Assembly: GCA_002798175.1 (NCBI GenBank)
Contig: NWQL01000007.1
Coordinates: 1-47,116, forward strand
DNA: 47,116 bases
DNA from: Lysobacteraceae bacterium NML91-0213
GTDB lineage: Bacteria; Pseudomonadota; Gammaproteobacteria; Xanthomonadales; Xanthomonadaceae
Direction: 5' to 3'
Of the stretch, positions 34,627 through 43,383 are shown one piece after another. Under the pieces are notes generated by a model that did no database searches, had not been told where the DNA came from, and was given only the letters and a program-made list of their open reading frames with translations. Each line of letters starts with the position of its first letter. Position 1 is the stretch's first letter. The position numbers and the translations under genes were made by a program.

Positions 34627-35408
34627 TGATTTTCCCGTGAATGGCTCGCCACGATGGGCGTGAAACGGTTTGAAACGGTCAAGATCCAGAGCAGCATCCG
34701 GCGCCCCAGCGTGCCCCCCGCGATACGCCGGAGAATTGGAACGCGCTGCAGCAGCACCGAAAGGTGGATCGAGGCCAGGACGCGGTCGCAAACCTGCCGC
34801 ATGCGCGCTCTGAACTCGCTCCTGAACACATCGACGACCATGACATAGCGCGATTCGTCAGTGTTATTCCATGCAGTGTGTTCGTGCGCGTCGCAGAAGA
34901 GGAAGAACCTGCCTTCCTCCCAGCTCCGGACCTCCTTTCCGACCCTGAAGCCGCATCGCGGAGCAGAAGCCGGCACGATCAATCCAAGATGGCACCGCAT
35001 GATCGCGTTCGTGTCGCCCTGGTGCGGTTTGATCGTCGAATTCGCCTCCAGCAGGTTGAACGAGATCGCAGACAACCCGGGGATGCACGACACGAGTCGC
35101 CGCGTCTCGGGAAATAGGGCCGCATTCTCGCTCGCCTCCCTTCCCCAGAACCGGAGTCCTATCGTTCTCCACTTCTTCGGCCTGGACACCATATCCGCCT
35201 CGATATACGGCTCGAGGCGGTGGTCGTTGGTGCGAATGAACTCGGAGAGCTCGTCGCGGATAACCTCCCACTGCGATTCGACTTCCGCGACCCATGGGTG
35301 GTCGGCTGGATCAAAGAAGAAAGGCTCACTCCCGGAAAATGGCTTGCCATCGACGGAATACCACAGTCCCACCCTCTGCCGGGGGCCGCTCCCTGATTCT
35401 TTCTGCAT
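34623..35408 (-). CDS. aspartyl/asparaginyl beta-hydroxylase-like protein 2
   Basis: About 261-aa AspH-like oxygenase. His ligands lie in RCHLGL and EHTAWNNT, preceded by TIKPHQGDTNA. The C-terminal 50 residues are basic and partly hydrophobic (MLLWILTV), perhaps a membrane-contact helix. It is the close relative of the copy at 23082-23822. ATG 35408 is preferred because an AAGGA lies ten bases upstream. A GTG at 35426, which overlaps the previous stop as GTGA, is the alternative and adds six residues. It is coupled by ATGA to the next hydroxylase-like gene. Confidence 0.88.
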   Translation of the reverse strand: MQKESGSGPRQRVGLWYSVDGKPFSGSEPFFFDPADHPWVAEVESQWEVIRDELSEFIRTNDHRLEPYIEADMVSRPKKWRTIGLRFWGREASENAALFPETRRLVSCIPGLSAISFNLLEANSTIKPHQGDTNAIMRCHLGLIVPASAPRCGFRVGKEVRSWEEGRFFLFCDAHEHTAWNNTDESRYVMVVDVFRSEFRARMRQVCDRVLASIHLSVLLQRVPILRRIAGGTLGRRMLLWILTVSNRFTPIVASHSRENQ

Positions 35409-35422
35409 CTTTCGTCGTTCCT

Positions 35423-36187
35423 TCACAGGAGGTTGTAGAGCGGTCTTCCGGTGACGCTCAGCACATGGAAAAGGGCCTGGCTCATCTTTCGCAACACCGG
35501 CTCACCCCCGGGCAGGCGCCGGAGCTGTCGCACCGCTGCGTGTCTCTGCGAGACCACATCGAAGTAGATGTTGCCCAGGACGCTGGTCGCGACCCAGCGC
35601 TCCATACCGCGGAATTCAGGCCGCATCACATCGAAGGAAAGGATGTACCTCGGCTCCGCCGTGTTGTTCCAGGCCGTATGCTCATGCGCGTCGTTGAACA
35701 TGAAGATCTTGCCTTCTTCCCAGCTCAGAACCGTGTCACGGACGCGGAATCCACACCGCGGCGCCGGGGCGGGGACGATCAGGCCCAGGTGACAGCGAAA
35801 CATCGCGTTGGTGTCTCCCACGTGCGGCTTGATCGTGGAGTTCGGCTCGAGCAACAGCAACGAGGCCGACGTGAGATGGGGGATCTTGCTGAGTATTTCC
35901 CAAGTCCGCGGGAAGACGCGCGCATAGCGGTCCGAGGCGAAGGTCCAGTACATAAGCCCCGCGGTACGCCATGCCTTCGGGCGGTTCGTCTTTTCGGGGT
36001 CGGGATATGGCAGGAGGGTCTCTTCCTGCCTTTCGATGGCCCGCAGGAGTTCGTCGCGTATCTCCGTCCAGTGGGATTCCACGTACGGCACCCAGGGGCA
36101 CCCGGAAGTGTCATAAGTGCTCGGCTCGTCAATCGGATAGCCGTCCTTGTCGTAGGCAATCCACGGCCGCGCGCCTGCAGGCCTCAT
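35423..36187 (-). CDS. aspartyl/asparaginyl beta-hydroxylase-like protein 1
   Basis: 254-aa AspH-like Fe(II)/2OG oxygenase directly after NRPS C. The His ligands lie in RCHLGL and EHTAWNNT, with TIKPHVGDTNA before them and CGFRVRD between. ATG 36187 overlaps the NRPS C stop as ATGA and is preferred to the in-frame start at 36217, which would lie inside NRPS C. It is the first of three tandem paralogues. Members of this fold in peptide clusters beta-hydroxylate Asp or other residues on carrier proteins. The residue targeted here is unknown. Confidence 0.9.
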   Translation of the reverse strand: MRPAGARPWIAYDKDGYPIDEPSTYDTSGCPWVPYVESHWTEIRDELLRAIERQEETLLPYPDPEKTNRPKAWRTAGLMYWTFASDRYARVFPRTWEILSKIPHLTSASLLLLEPNSTIKPHVGDTNAMFRCHLGLIVPAPAPRCGFRVRDTVLSWEEGKIFMFNDAHEHTAWNNTAEPRYILSFDVMRPEFRGMERWVATSVLGNIYFDVVSQRHAAVRQLRRLPGGEPVLRKMSQALFHVLSVTGRPLYNLL

Positions 36188-39100
36188 CGCCCGCTCCCTC
36201 GCGAGAGCGCGGAGCACGCCGCGGCCACTCGGACCGCATTCTGCTCAGCCACGACGTCATAGTGGTCGCCCACGATCGCGGAGAACTGCATGCTCCCTAC
36301 GATCGTCTTGGACCAGCTGCGCAATGGATTCCGTTGCTCGTCGCCCATTGACTCGCTCGATGCGAGGAAGCTGGTACGTCCCTGGTAGGGCTCGGGCTCA
36401 TAGCGGCGCCAGGCATTGTAATTGGCCATGTAGCGTTCGAATGCGACCGCGAATTCGTCCGGGCTGAACTGGCTCGGCAGGCACTCGAGCTCGGTCAGCA
36501 CCCGCATGGCTTGCGCCATGGGATCCGAGATGTCCCCGAAGTCCACGGCCATGAACTCTCGTATGGTCAGATGCCGGCCGCTCATCCGTGCTACGTCCAC
36601 CACGAACCTGTCCAGCAGCTCCTGGCGCTCCGGCTCGTGCCCGTATTCCAGGGCGGTCGCCAAATGAGCATCAAGCAGGAGGAGCCCGCGCACTTCCGCA
36701 CCCTGTGCCGAGAGGCTTCGCGCGGTTTCCAGTGCCAGGCCCCCGCCGGCGGACCAACCGGCTAGCACGATCGCTCCTTGGCCGGCCTGCGCCGCAAGCA
36801 CGTTGGCGTACGCCCGGCCAGCCTCCTCGAAGCTGAGTTCCACGGTCCGGTCGGTGGCGATGCCCACCACCCGGTACCCTGCTAGCTGCTCAGCGATCGC
36901 GTGGTACGGCGCGACCGTGCCCGCGACAGCATGGACAAGCGCGACCGTGGGTCCGCTCCCCGGACGCAGCTCGACCAGCTGAACGCGGGGGTCGACTCTC
37001 CGAGAGGGCGTGGCAGGCAGCAGCTTCGACAGCAGGCTGGACAGCCGCCCTGGCCTGCGCTGGGATTCGTCGCCCGCAGGTCGGGCGGCACCGGCGGAAC
37101 CGTCCGTCTGCAGGCGATCCCGTGCACCGCTGTCCCGCAGCCGCTGGGCCAGGTCCGAAAGTCGGCCGTTGGCGAAGATGGTCGGTATGTCCACATCGAC
37201 TCCGAACGCCTTCTCGATCTCGCGCCGCAGCACTAGTGCGTTGAGCGAGTGGCCACCAATGCGGAAGAAGTCGTCGGCACGTCCAATGGGGCGATGTTCG
37301 ACGAGATCTTGCCAGATCCCCACCAGCGCTGTTTCGACCGGGTCCACTGGCGCCTCGTATTGGAGCTCGCCAAGCACGTGGGTGTCCGCCCTGTCACGCA
37401 GCAGCACGGCCTTGCGATCCGGCTTTCCGCTTGCATTCAGCGGTATCTCGTCCACCTCGGCGACTTCGGTAGGATGCATGTAATCCGGCAACGAGTCGGA
37501 CAGCTTCGCACCGACCTCCTCCGCGCTGAAAGCACCGTCCACAACCACGAACGCGCGCAACGCCGTGCCCGACGCCACCGCCTCGGCCACCACCACAGCC
37601 TGGCGGATGCATCCGCACTCCATGAGAACCGCCTCGATTTCGGCAGGCTCGACACGGTGCCCACGCACCTTGAGCTGCTCGTCAGCACGCCCCGCAAAGT
37701 AGAGCTTTCCCGTGCTGTCACGACTGACGAGGTCGCCCGTGCGATACATCCGCTGACCGCCTACGAAGGGATCATCCATGAACCGTGCGCTGGTGAGGTC
37801 CGGCCGTCCCCTGTAACCCCGTGCCAATCCGGGCCCGCCGAGATACAACTCGCCTTCGATTCCGTCGGGCACCATCTGTCCCTCGCCATCGAGGATATAG
37901 GCGCGGACGCCAGGCAACGGACGACCGATGGAGGGCCGCTGGCCCATTCCGGGAGCCACGCTGCCACTGGTGGCCACGACGGTATGTTCAGTCGGACCAT
38001 AGTTGTTATGGACCTCGAACGGCAGTCCTTCCGGGGGCGCGCGATGGAGTACGTCGCCTCCGACCAGCACCTTCCGCAGTGCGACCGTGTTCGGCCAGGA
38101 CTCGAGGAAGGCGAGCTCGGCAAGCGGGGTCGGAATGAACGCGATTGTCACGGCCTCCTGGTCGAACCAGCGCACGAGGCCTTGCGGGTCGCCACGAACT
38201 TCTTCCGGAGCGATACAGAGGGTGGCCCCCATCGACAACGTCGCCCACCACTCCAACATGCTGGCGTCGAAGCCGGCTCCCGCCAGCTGGGAGCAGCGAT
38301 CCCGCGGCTGCAGCGCGAACTCCGACCTCTGCCATGCGGCCAGCCTTGCCAACGAACCATGCTCGACCTCCACGCCCTTGGGCGCCCCCGTGGAGCCTGA
38401 TGTGTAGACCACATAGGCGAGGTCGGCAAAGTCGGCCTCCGGCCAGCCCGGGCTTCCACCTTCGAGGAGGCTGTCCATCGAGATCCACGGCACCCCCTCC
38501 ATCGCGTCGCGCGCATCGGAGTCCGCGCAGAGCACCACGCAGGCGATCTGCGCATCCTCCAACATCCGCTCCTGCCGCGTGCGCGGCTGGTCCATGTCGA
38601 CGGGGAGATAGGCGGCACCCGCTTTCCACGCTCCCATCATGGCCGGGAGCATCGCCACCGACCTCGGCAGAGCAATCGCCACCAAGTCGCCGGCCTTGAC
38701 GCCGGCCTCGCGCAGCGTGAAGGCGACGCGGTCTGACCAAGCGTCGAGTTCCGCATACGTGACCGACAGCTCGGCCCCGGTGACGGCGACGGCCAAAGGC
38801 GCCTCCCGGGTGCGGGCCGCGATAGCCGCCAGGACTGTTTCGCCCTCCAAGAGCGGAAGGCTCTCCAAGTGGCGCTCCCGCTCGGCGGGATCCAGCAGCG
38901 GCACGCGACCGACACGGGCGTGAGGATCCGCGGTCATTGCACGCAAGATCTGCATGAAATGGCTGGAGATCCTCCCTATCGCCGCGTCGTCAATGACGTC
39001 GGTGGCGTACTCCGCAACGACGGAGATCCGGTCGCCGACCTCGGAGAACCCGAGGATGAGGTCGAACTTCGGTGACTGCGAGGGGATGTACGCCGGGGTC

Positions 39101-42100
39101 AGAGTACAGCCTTCGAAACGGGGCGACGGTGACTCGCCGTGACTGGACGCGACCATGGTGCGGAATAGCGGCGCACGTGACCAGCGCTGGTCGGCGTTCA
39201 TTCTCTCGATGAAACGTTCGAGCGGCATGTCTTGGTGTTGGTAGGCTTCGATCGTCGACCGGCGCACGTGTCCGATGACCTCGAGGAACGAGTCCTCATT
39301 GCCGAAGCGGGTACGCACTGCCAGGGAGTTGACGAAGTAGCCCATGACGCCGGCGAGGTTCGTATCGGTTCTGTTCGCCACGGGCAACCCCACCACCACG
39401 TCGCCAACAGCCGAATAGCGAGCCAGCAGGAGCTTGTATGCAGCCAGCAGCACCACAAAGACCGTGGTGCTGGCCTGGGCCGCGATCGCCCTACACGCCT
39501 CCACGACGGCAGGCGGCAGCTCGAACGCATGGCTACCAGTGCGCGGCGGCCCGTCCAACGGGGTCTCGCGTTGCAGTAGCCTGACTTGACGATGGTCCTT
39601 AAGCTGCTCCTGCCAGTAGTAGAGGCGCTCTTCCAGAACGCCGTAGTTCATCCACTGCTCCTGCCACTCGGAGTAGTCGGGATACTGCACATGCAATGGT
39701 GGCAAGCCCGCCTCGGAAGCATCCCCGCGCGACGCGTACAGCAGCGAGAGTTCCGACAGGAACACGCCCATGGACCAAGCATCGACGATGATGTGGTGCA
39801 TGCCAACGAGCAACATCTGCCGGCCTTCGGACACGGTCATCAGCGCGACACGGAGCAGCGGTCCGGCGTCGAGGTCGTAGGACGCCGTGGCGATCCCGTT
39901 GATGACCAGTTCTGCCGCGGTCGTCGCCTCCTGCTCGCTGAGCGTACGGAAGTCCGCATTGACAACCGACACCTGCATCGTCGAGTGCAGCACCTGCAGC
40001 AATGCTCCGGACTCGGTCATTTCGAACGTAGTACGGAGCGCGTCGTGGCGCTCGACGATCGCGTCGATCGCCTGCTGCAACCGCGCAGTATCGATGGTTC
40101 CAACGACCTGGAAGGCCTGCGTGACGTTGTATCCGCTGCCACCCCGCTCCATCTGTTCGATGAACCAGAGTCGCTGCTGGGACGGACTCTGGGGGAACCG
40201 CATCGCCCCCCCGGAAAAGTCTCGTGGAACCGCCTCGATCGGGGGCCGCGCATCCTGGAGCTCGGCCGGCGTGGTTGCCTCCAGGCGCGCGGCAAGTGCG
40301 CCGAGGGTCGGCTCGCGCATGAACTCGGCCAACGTGAGGTTGGCGCCCGTTTGCGCATTGATCTCTCCCACCGCAGCCATCGCCATCAGCGAATGCCCGC
40401 CGAGCGCGAAGAAACTGTCGAGCAGGCCGACGTCCTTGCGCTGGAGCAGCCGTTCCCAAACGGCCGCGATCGCCTTCTCATGTGCGGTCGCCGGCTCAAT
40501 CACGCTCCTTCGTGGATCGGTGACCACCATATCCTGCAGGGCCACCCGGTCGACCTTGCCACTGACCGCGGCTGGTATGCGCTCTATCACCTGCACAGTT
40601 GCCGGATGCATGTAGGCTGGCAGACGCGCGGCGATCCGCTCCCGGAGTTGCTGTTCGTCGAGCGTCTGTCCGGCGGCGATGAATCCATGCAGAGTTGTCT
40701 GTGGACCGCGACCCACGACGACGGCTGCGTTGGCGACGCCGGCGCACTCGGCAAGTACCGCTTCGACTTCGGCCAGTTCGATGCGGTACCCGCGGATCTT
40801 GACCTGGTCGTCATCGCGTCCAAGAAAGTGCAGCACTCCGTCCGCATCGCGACGCACGCGGTCGCCGGTGCGATACATGCGCCCCGCGGACACCTGCGGG
40901 TCGTTGATGAAGCGCTCCGCGGTCATGTCCGGAAGCCCCCGGTAACCCCGGGCGACACCCACCCCGCCGATATGGAGCTCTCCCGCCACCCCATCGGGGA
41001 CCGGATGCCGCTCTGCATCGAGCACGTACGCTCGCGCACCTGCCACTGGAAACCCAATTCCAGGCCGCCCTGCCATCCCCGCGAGGACTTCCATGGCGGT
41101 TACGCTGATGGTGCACTCCGTCGGACCGTAGAAATTGTAGAAGCGGAAGGGCAGGGCTTTCGTGGGCGCGGAATGCAACACGTCCCCGCCGGCGTACGCG
41201 AACCTGAGCGCACAGGACTCGGGCCAGCTGGCGCGTAGCAGTTCCTCTGCAATGACGGTGGGCAGGTAGGAGATGCTGATCCTGTTGTCCACGAGCCACC
41301 CCGCCAGCCCCTTGGGATCCAGGCGCAGCTCATCCGGAGCGATGTGCACGGCTGCTCCCACCCCGAGGGGAGTGAGCAGTTCAAGGAGTGACGCGTCGAA
41401 TCCAACGCTAGAGATCTGCGAGAAGCGATCCTGGTCTGACGCGCTGAACTCTGCCCGCACCCATTCGACGATGTTGGCCAGCGAGCCGTGCTCGACCTCC
41501 ACTCCCTTCGGACGACCGGTCGATCCCGAAGTGTAGATCAGATAGGCCAGGTCCCCGCCGTCGGGAACTCCAGAGTTCCCGCTGGTTCCTTCATGGGCTT
41601 CGAGTTCGTCCAGTGGCAGGCTGGCCACCCCATCTGGAACGACGGCCTCTTCGTCGCTGACCGAAGCGATGATCGTGCACGCGGCCTTGGCATCTGCAAG
41701 GATCGACTCACGACGCAGACGCGGCTGTGCGGAATCGATCGGCAGGAACGCCGCGCCTGCCCTCCAGGTACCAAGTATCGCCGCGAGGTAGTCGCAGCTT
41801 CTCGGGAGCTGCAGCGCAACTACGTTCCCTCCGTTCACGCCGCGTTGGCGCAGGGCCACCGAGATCGCTGTCGCGCGCGCATCCAGCTGCGCGTAGGTCA
41901 GGGCGAGGCTCTCGTCGGCCACCGCGATTGATTCGGGGTATTCGCGAAGCGCGGAAAGAAAGCGCTCCGCCAGCACCGGCGCACCCGTGGCTGGAGGGAA
42001 GGATTCAAGCGAAGCCAGCTCGTCCGCGCTAAAGAACTCGAGGGCCGTGATCGGCACGTCCGGCGATTGCAGCGCGGCCCCAGCAAGCCGGGAAAAGTGG

Positions 42101-43383
42101 TCCAGCAGGCGTTCCATCCCCACCCGCTCGAACTGCTGCGTCGCATACTCCGCTATCAGGGTGACATCGGTACCGGTGCCGGCCACGGTGAACACCAGCG
42201 GACACTTGCTGTCCCTGCTGTCAAGCTCGAACCTGCCCTGCTGTTGCCCGGCGGCGGGCTCGACCGCGTGGGAGAACAGCACGTCCAACAGCGGCATTGA
42301 GGCATCGCCGGTGCTCAGCCCGAGCTGGTGCACCAGGCTCTCGAAGGGAACATCCTGGAAGTCGATCGCCGCCAGGGTTGCCTCTTTCGTCCGATCGACC
42401 ATGTCGCGGAACGTGGGGCTTCCACCGACGTTCGTCCGGACGGGGACGGTGTTGACGAAACACCCGACGGCGGTATCCATCCCGGGCTGGTCACGGCCGA
42501 AGACCGGCGTCCCGACGATGACCTCTCCGGTGTTTCCATAGCGCGCCAGCACGGCATTGAAGATCGCCAGCGTGGTGACGAAAGCCGTGGTGTTCGCGCT
42601 CCGGGCAAACGCCTCGATCCGCTCCTGCAAACCAGCGGGAAACGCCTGACGCAAGGTCGCCGCTGCACCGCCCGGCCGCTCGTCCACGCGAAACGGCAAC
42701 GCGACCCGCGGCGGCAGGGGGCGAAGGGTTTCGGCGCGCTCGGCAGCGCGATGCGCGACGTCGCGGCCGTGTGCGCGTTCCTGCTGGGCGATGGCCTCCG
42801 CGTACTGCATCACCGGGCGCTTCTCGGGCTCCGTGCCGGTGACCGCGGCATCGTATTCGAGCAGCAGCTCATCCATCAGCAACCGGATCGACCAAGCGTC
42901 CACGATGGCGTGGTGCGCGCAGAAGGTCAGGACAGCCTCCCCGCCTTCGCGCTGGCACAAGCGCACACGCAGGAGCGGTCCGGCGGCAAGGTCGAAGGGC
43001 GTGCCGACATCGCGTTCCGCTATGGCCTGCAGCTCGGCTTCGGCAACCTGGTCATCGGCGGGATCGAGGGCATGACAGGAGAAATCCGGCGCCAACCAGC
43101 TATGGATTCGCTGCAAGGGCGCGCCTTCGCTCTGCGGGAACGTGGTGCGCAGTGCCTCGTGGTGTCGCACGACCGCGTGCAAGGCGGCTTCCAGCGAGGC
43201 CGCATCCAGCGCGAACGGCAGGCGGAAGCCCCAGGGGACGTGGTAGGCGACATTGTCCGGCGCGATCGAGTGCAAGAAGCACAGGCGCTGCTGCGCGGCC
43301 GACTGTGGCACATCGCGGTACCCGTCCAACGGCTGGGCGGGAACGGCTGCATCCTTGAACGCCACGGCGGCATCCTCTTTCAT
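36184..43383 (-). CDS. NRPS C, terminal subunit C-A-PCP-C-A-PCP-TE
   Basis: 2399-aa synthetase adding two residues and releasing the chain. C1 (HHAIVDA near residue 158), A1 (IYTSGSTGRPKG; FDASLLE near 663; NFYGPTECT), PCP1 (ALGGHSL, Ser near 997), C2 (HHIIVDA near 1198), A2 (VYTSGSTGAPKG; FDASMLE near 1706; NNYGPTEHT), PCP2 (RIGGHSL, Ser near 2047) and a type I thioesterase with GWSAGG (Ser near 2211), LDAH and a late GDHYDV His. Pockets by eye are D-A-L-Y-Y-G-F-I-S-K and D-A-L-F-L-G-N-V-V-K. I do not recognise these codes. No epimerisation or methylation domain is inserted. It is joined by ATGA both to NRPS B before it and to the first hydroxylase-like gene after it. The TE may cyclise or hydrolyse, and sequence alone does not decide. 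Confidence 0.95.
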   Translation of the reverse strand: MKEDAAVAFKDAAVPAQPLDGYRDVPQSAAQQRLCFLHSIAPDNVAYHVPWGFRLPFALDAASLEAALHAVVRHHEALRTTFPQSEGAPLQRIHSWLAPDFSCHALDPADDQVAEAELQAIAERDVGTPFDLAAGPLLRVRLCQREGGEAVLTFCAHHAIVDAWSIRLLMDELLLEYDAAVTGTEPEKRPVMQYAEAIAQQERAHGRDVAHRAAERAETLRPLPPRVALPFRVDERPGGAAATLRQAFPAGLQERIEAFARSANTTAFVTTLAIFNAVLARYGNTGEVIVGTPVFGRDQPGMDTAVGCFVNTVPVRTNVGGSPTFRDMVDRTKEATLAAIDFQDVPFESLVHQLGLSTGDASMPLLDVLFSHAVEPAAGQQQGRFELDSRDSKCPLVFTVAGTGTDVTLIAEYATQQFERVGMERLLDHFSRLAGAALQSPDVPITALEFFSADELASLESFPPATGAPVLAERFLSALREYPESIAVADESLALTYAQLDARATAISVALRQRGVNGGNVVALQLPRSCDYLAAILGTWRAGAAFLPIDSAQPRLRRESILADAKAACTIIASVSDEEAVVPDGVASLPLDELEAHEGTSGNSGVPDGGDLAYLIYTSGSTGRPKGVEVEHGSLANIVEWVRAEFSASDQDRFSQISSVGFDASLLELLTPLGVGAAVHIAPDELRLDPKGLAGWLVDNRISISYLPTVIAEELLRASWPESCALRFAYAGGDVLHSAPTKALPFRFYNFYGPTECTISVTAMEVLAGMAGRPGIGFPVAGARAYVLDAERHPVPDGVAGELHIGGVGVARGYRGLPDMTAERFINDPQVSAGRMYRTGDRVRRDADGVLHFLGRDDDQVKIRGYRIELAEVEAVLAECAGVANAAVVVGRGPQTTLHGFIAAGQTLDEQQLRERIAARLPAYMHPATVQVIERIPAAVSGKVDRVALQDMVVTDPRRSVIEPATAHEKAIAAVWERLLQRKDVGLLDSFFALGGHSLMAMAAVGEINAQTGANLTLAEFMREPTLGALAARLEATTPAELQDARPPIEAVPRDFSGGAMRFPQSPSQQRLWFIEQMERGGSGYNVTQAFQVVGTIDTARLQQAIDAIVERHDALRTTFEMTESGALLQVLHSTMQVSVVNADFRTLSEQEATTAAELVINGIATASYDLDAGPLLRVALMTVSEGRQMLLVGMHHIIVDAWSMGVFLSELSLLYASRGDASEAGLPPLHVQYPDYSEWQEQWMNYGVLEERLYYWQEQLKDHRQVRLLQRETPLDGPPRTGSHAFELPPAVVEACRAIAAQASTTVFVVLLAAYKLLLARYSAVGDVVVGLPVANRTDTNLAGVMGYFVNSLAVRTRFGNEDSFLEVIGHVRRSTIEAYQHQDMPLERFIERMNADQRWSRAPLFRTMVASSHGESPSPRFEGCTLTPAYIPSQSPKFDLILGFSEVGDRISVVAEYATDVIDDAAIGRISSHFMQILRAMTADPHARVGRVPLLDPAERERHLESLPLLEGETVLAAIAARTREAPLAVAVTGAELSVTYAELDAWSDRVAFTLREAGVKAGDLVAIALPRSVAMLPAMMGAWKAGAAYLPVDMDQPRTRQERMLEDAQIACVVLCADSDARDAMEGVPWISMDSLLEGGSPGWPEADFADLAYVVYTSGSTGAPKGVEVEHGSLARLAAWQRSEFALQPRDRCSQLAGAGFDASMLEWWATLSMGATLCIAPEEVRGDPQGLVRWFDQEAVTIAFIPTPLAELAFLESWPNTVALRKVLVGGDVLHRAPPEGLPFEVHNNYGPTEHTVVATSGSVAPGMGQRPSIGRPLPGVRAYILDGEGQMVPDGIEGELYLGGPGLARGYRGRPDLTSARFMDDPFVGGQRMYRTGDLVSRDSTGKLYFAGRADEQLKVRGHRVEPAEIEAVLMECGCIRQAVVVAEAVASGTALRAFVVVDGAFSAEEVGAKLSDSLPDYMHPTEVAEVDEIPLNASGKPDRKAVLLRDRADTHVLGELQYEAPVDPVETALVGIWQDLVEHRPIGRADDFFRIGGHSLNALVLRREIEKAFGVDVDIPTIFANGRLSDLAQRLRDSGARDRLQTDGSAGAARPAGDESQRRPGRLSSLLSKLLPATPSRRVDPRVQLVELRPGSGPTVALVHAVAGTVAPYHAIAEQLAGYRVVGIATDRTVELSFEEAGRAYANVLAAQAGQGAIVLAGWSAGGGLALETARSLSAQGAEVRGLLLLDAHLATALEYGHEPERQELLDRFVVDVARMSGRHLTIREFMAVDFGDISDPMAQAMRVLTELECLPSQFSPDEFAVAFERYMANYNAWRRYEPEPYQGRTSFLASSESMGDEQRNPLRSWSKTIVGSMQFSAIVGDHYDVVAEQNAVRVAAACSALSRGSGR

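Noticed and set aside
33862..34791. Longer start of the third tandem hydroxylase-like gene
   Set aside because: The extra N-terminal residues lie in an alternative frame of the preceding gene and do not resemble the family. ATG 34626 gives the same layout as the paralogues.
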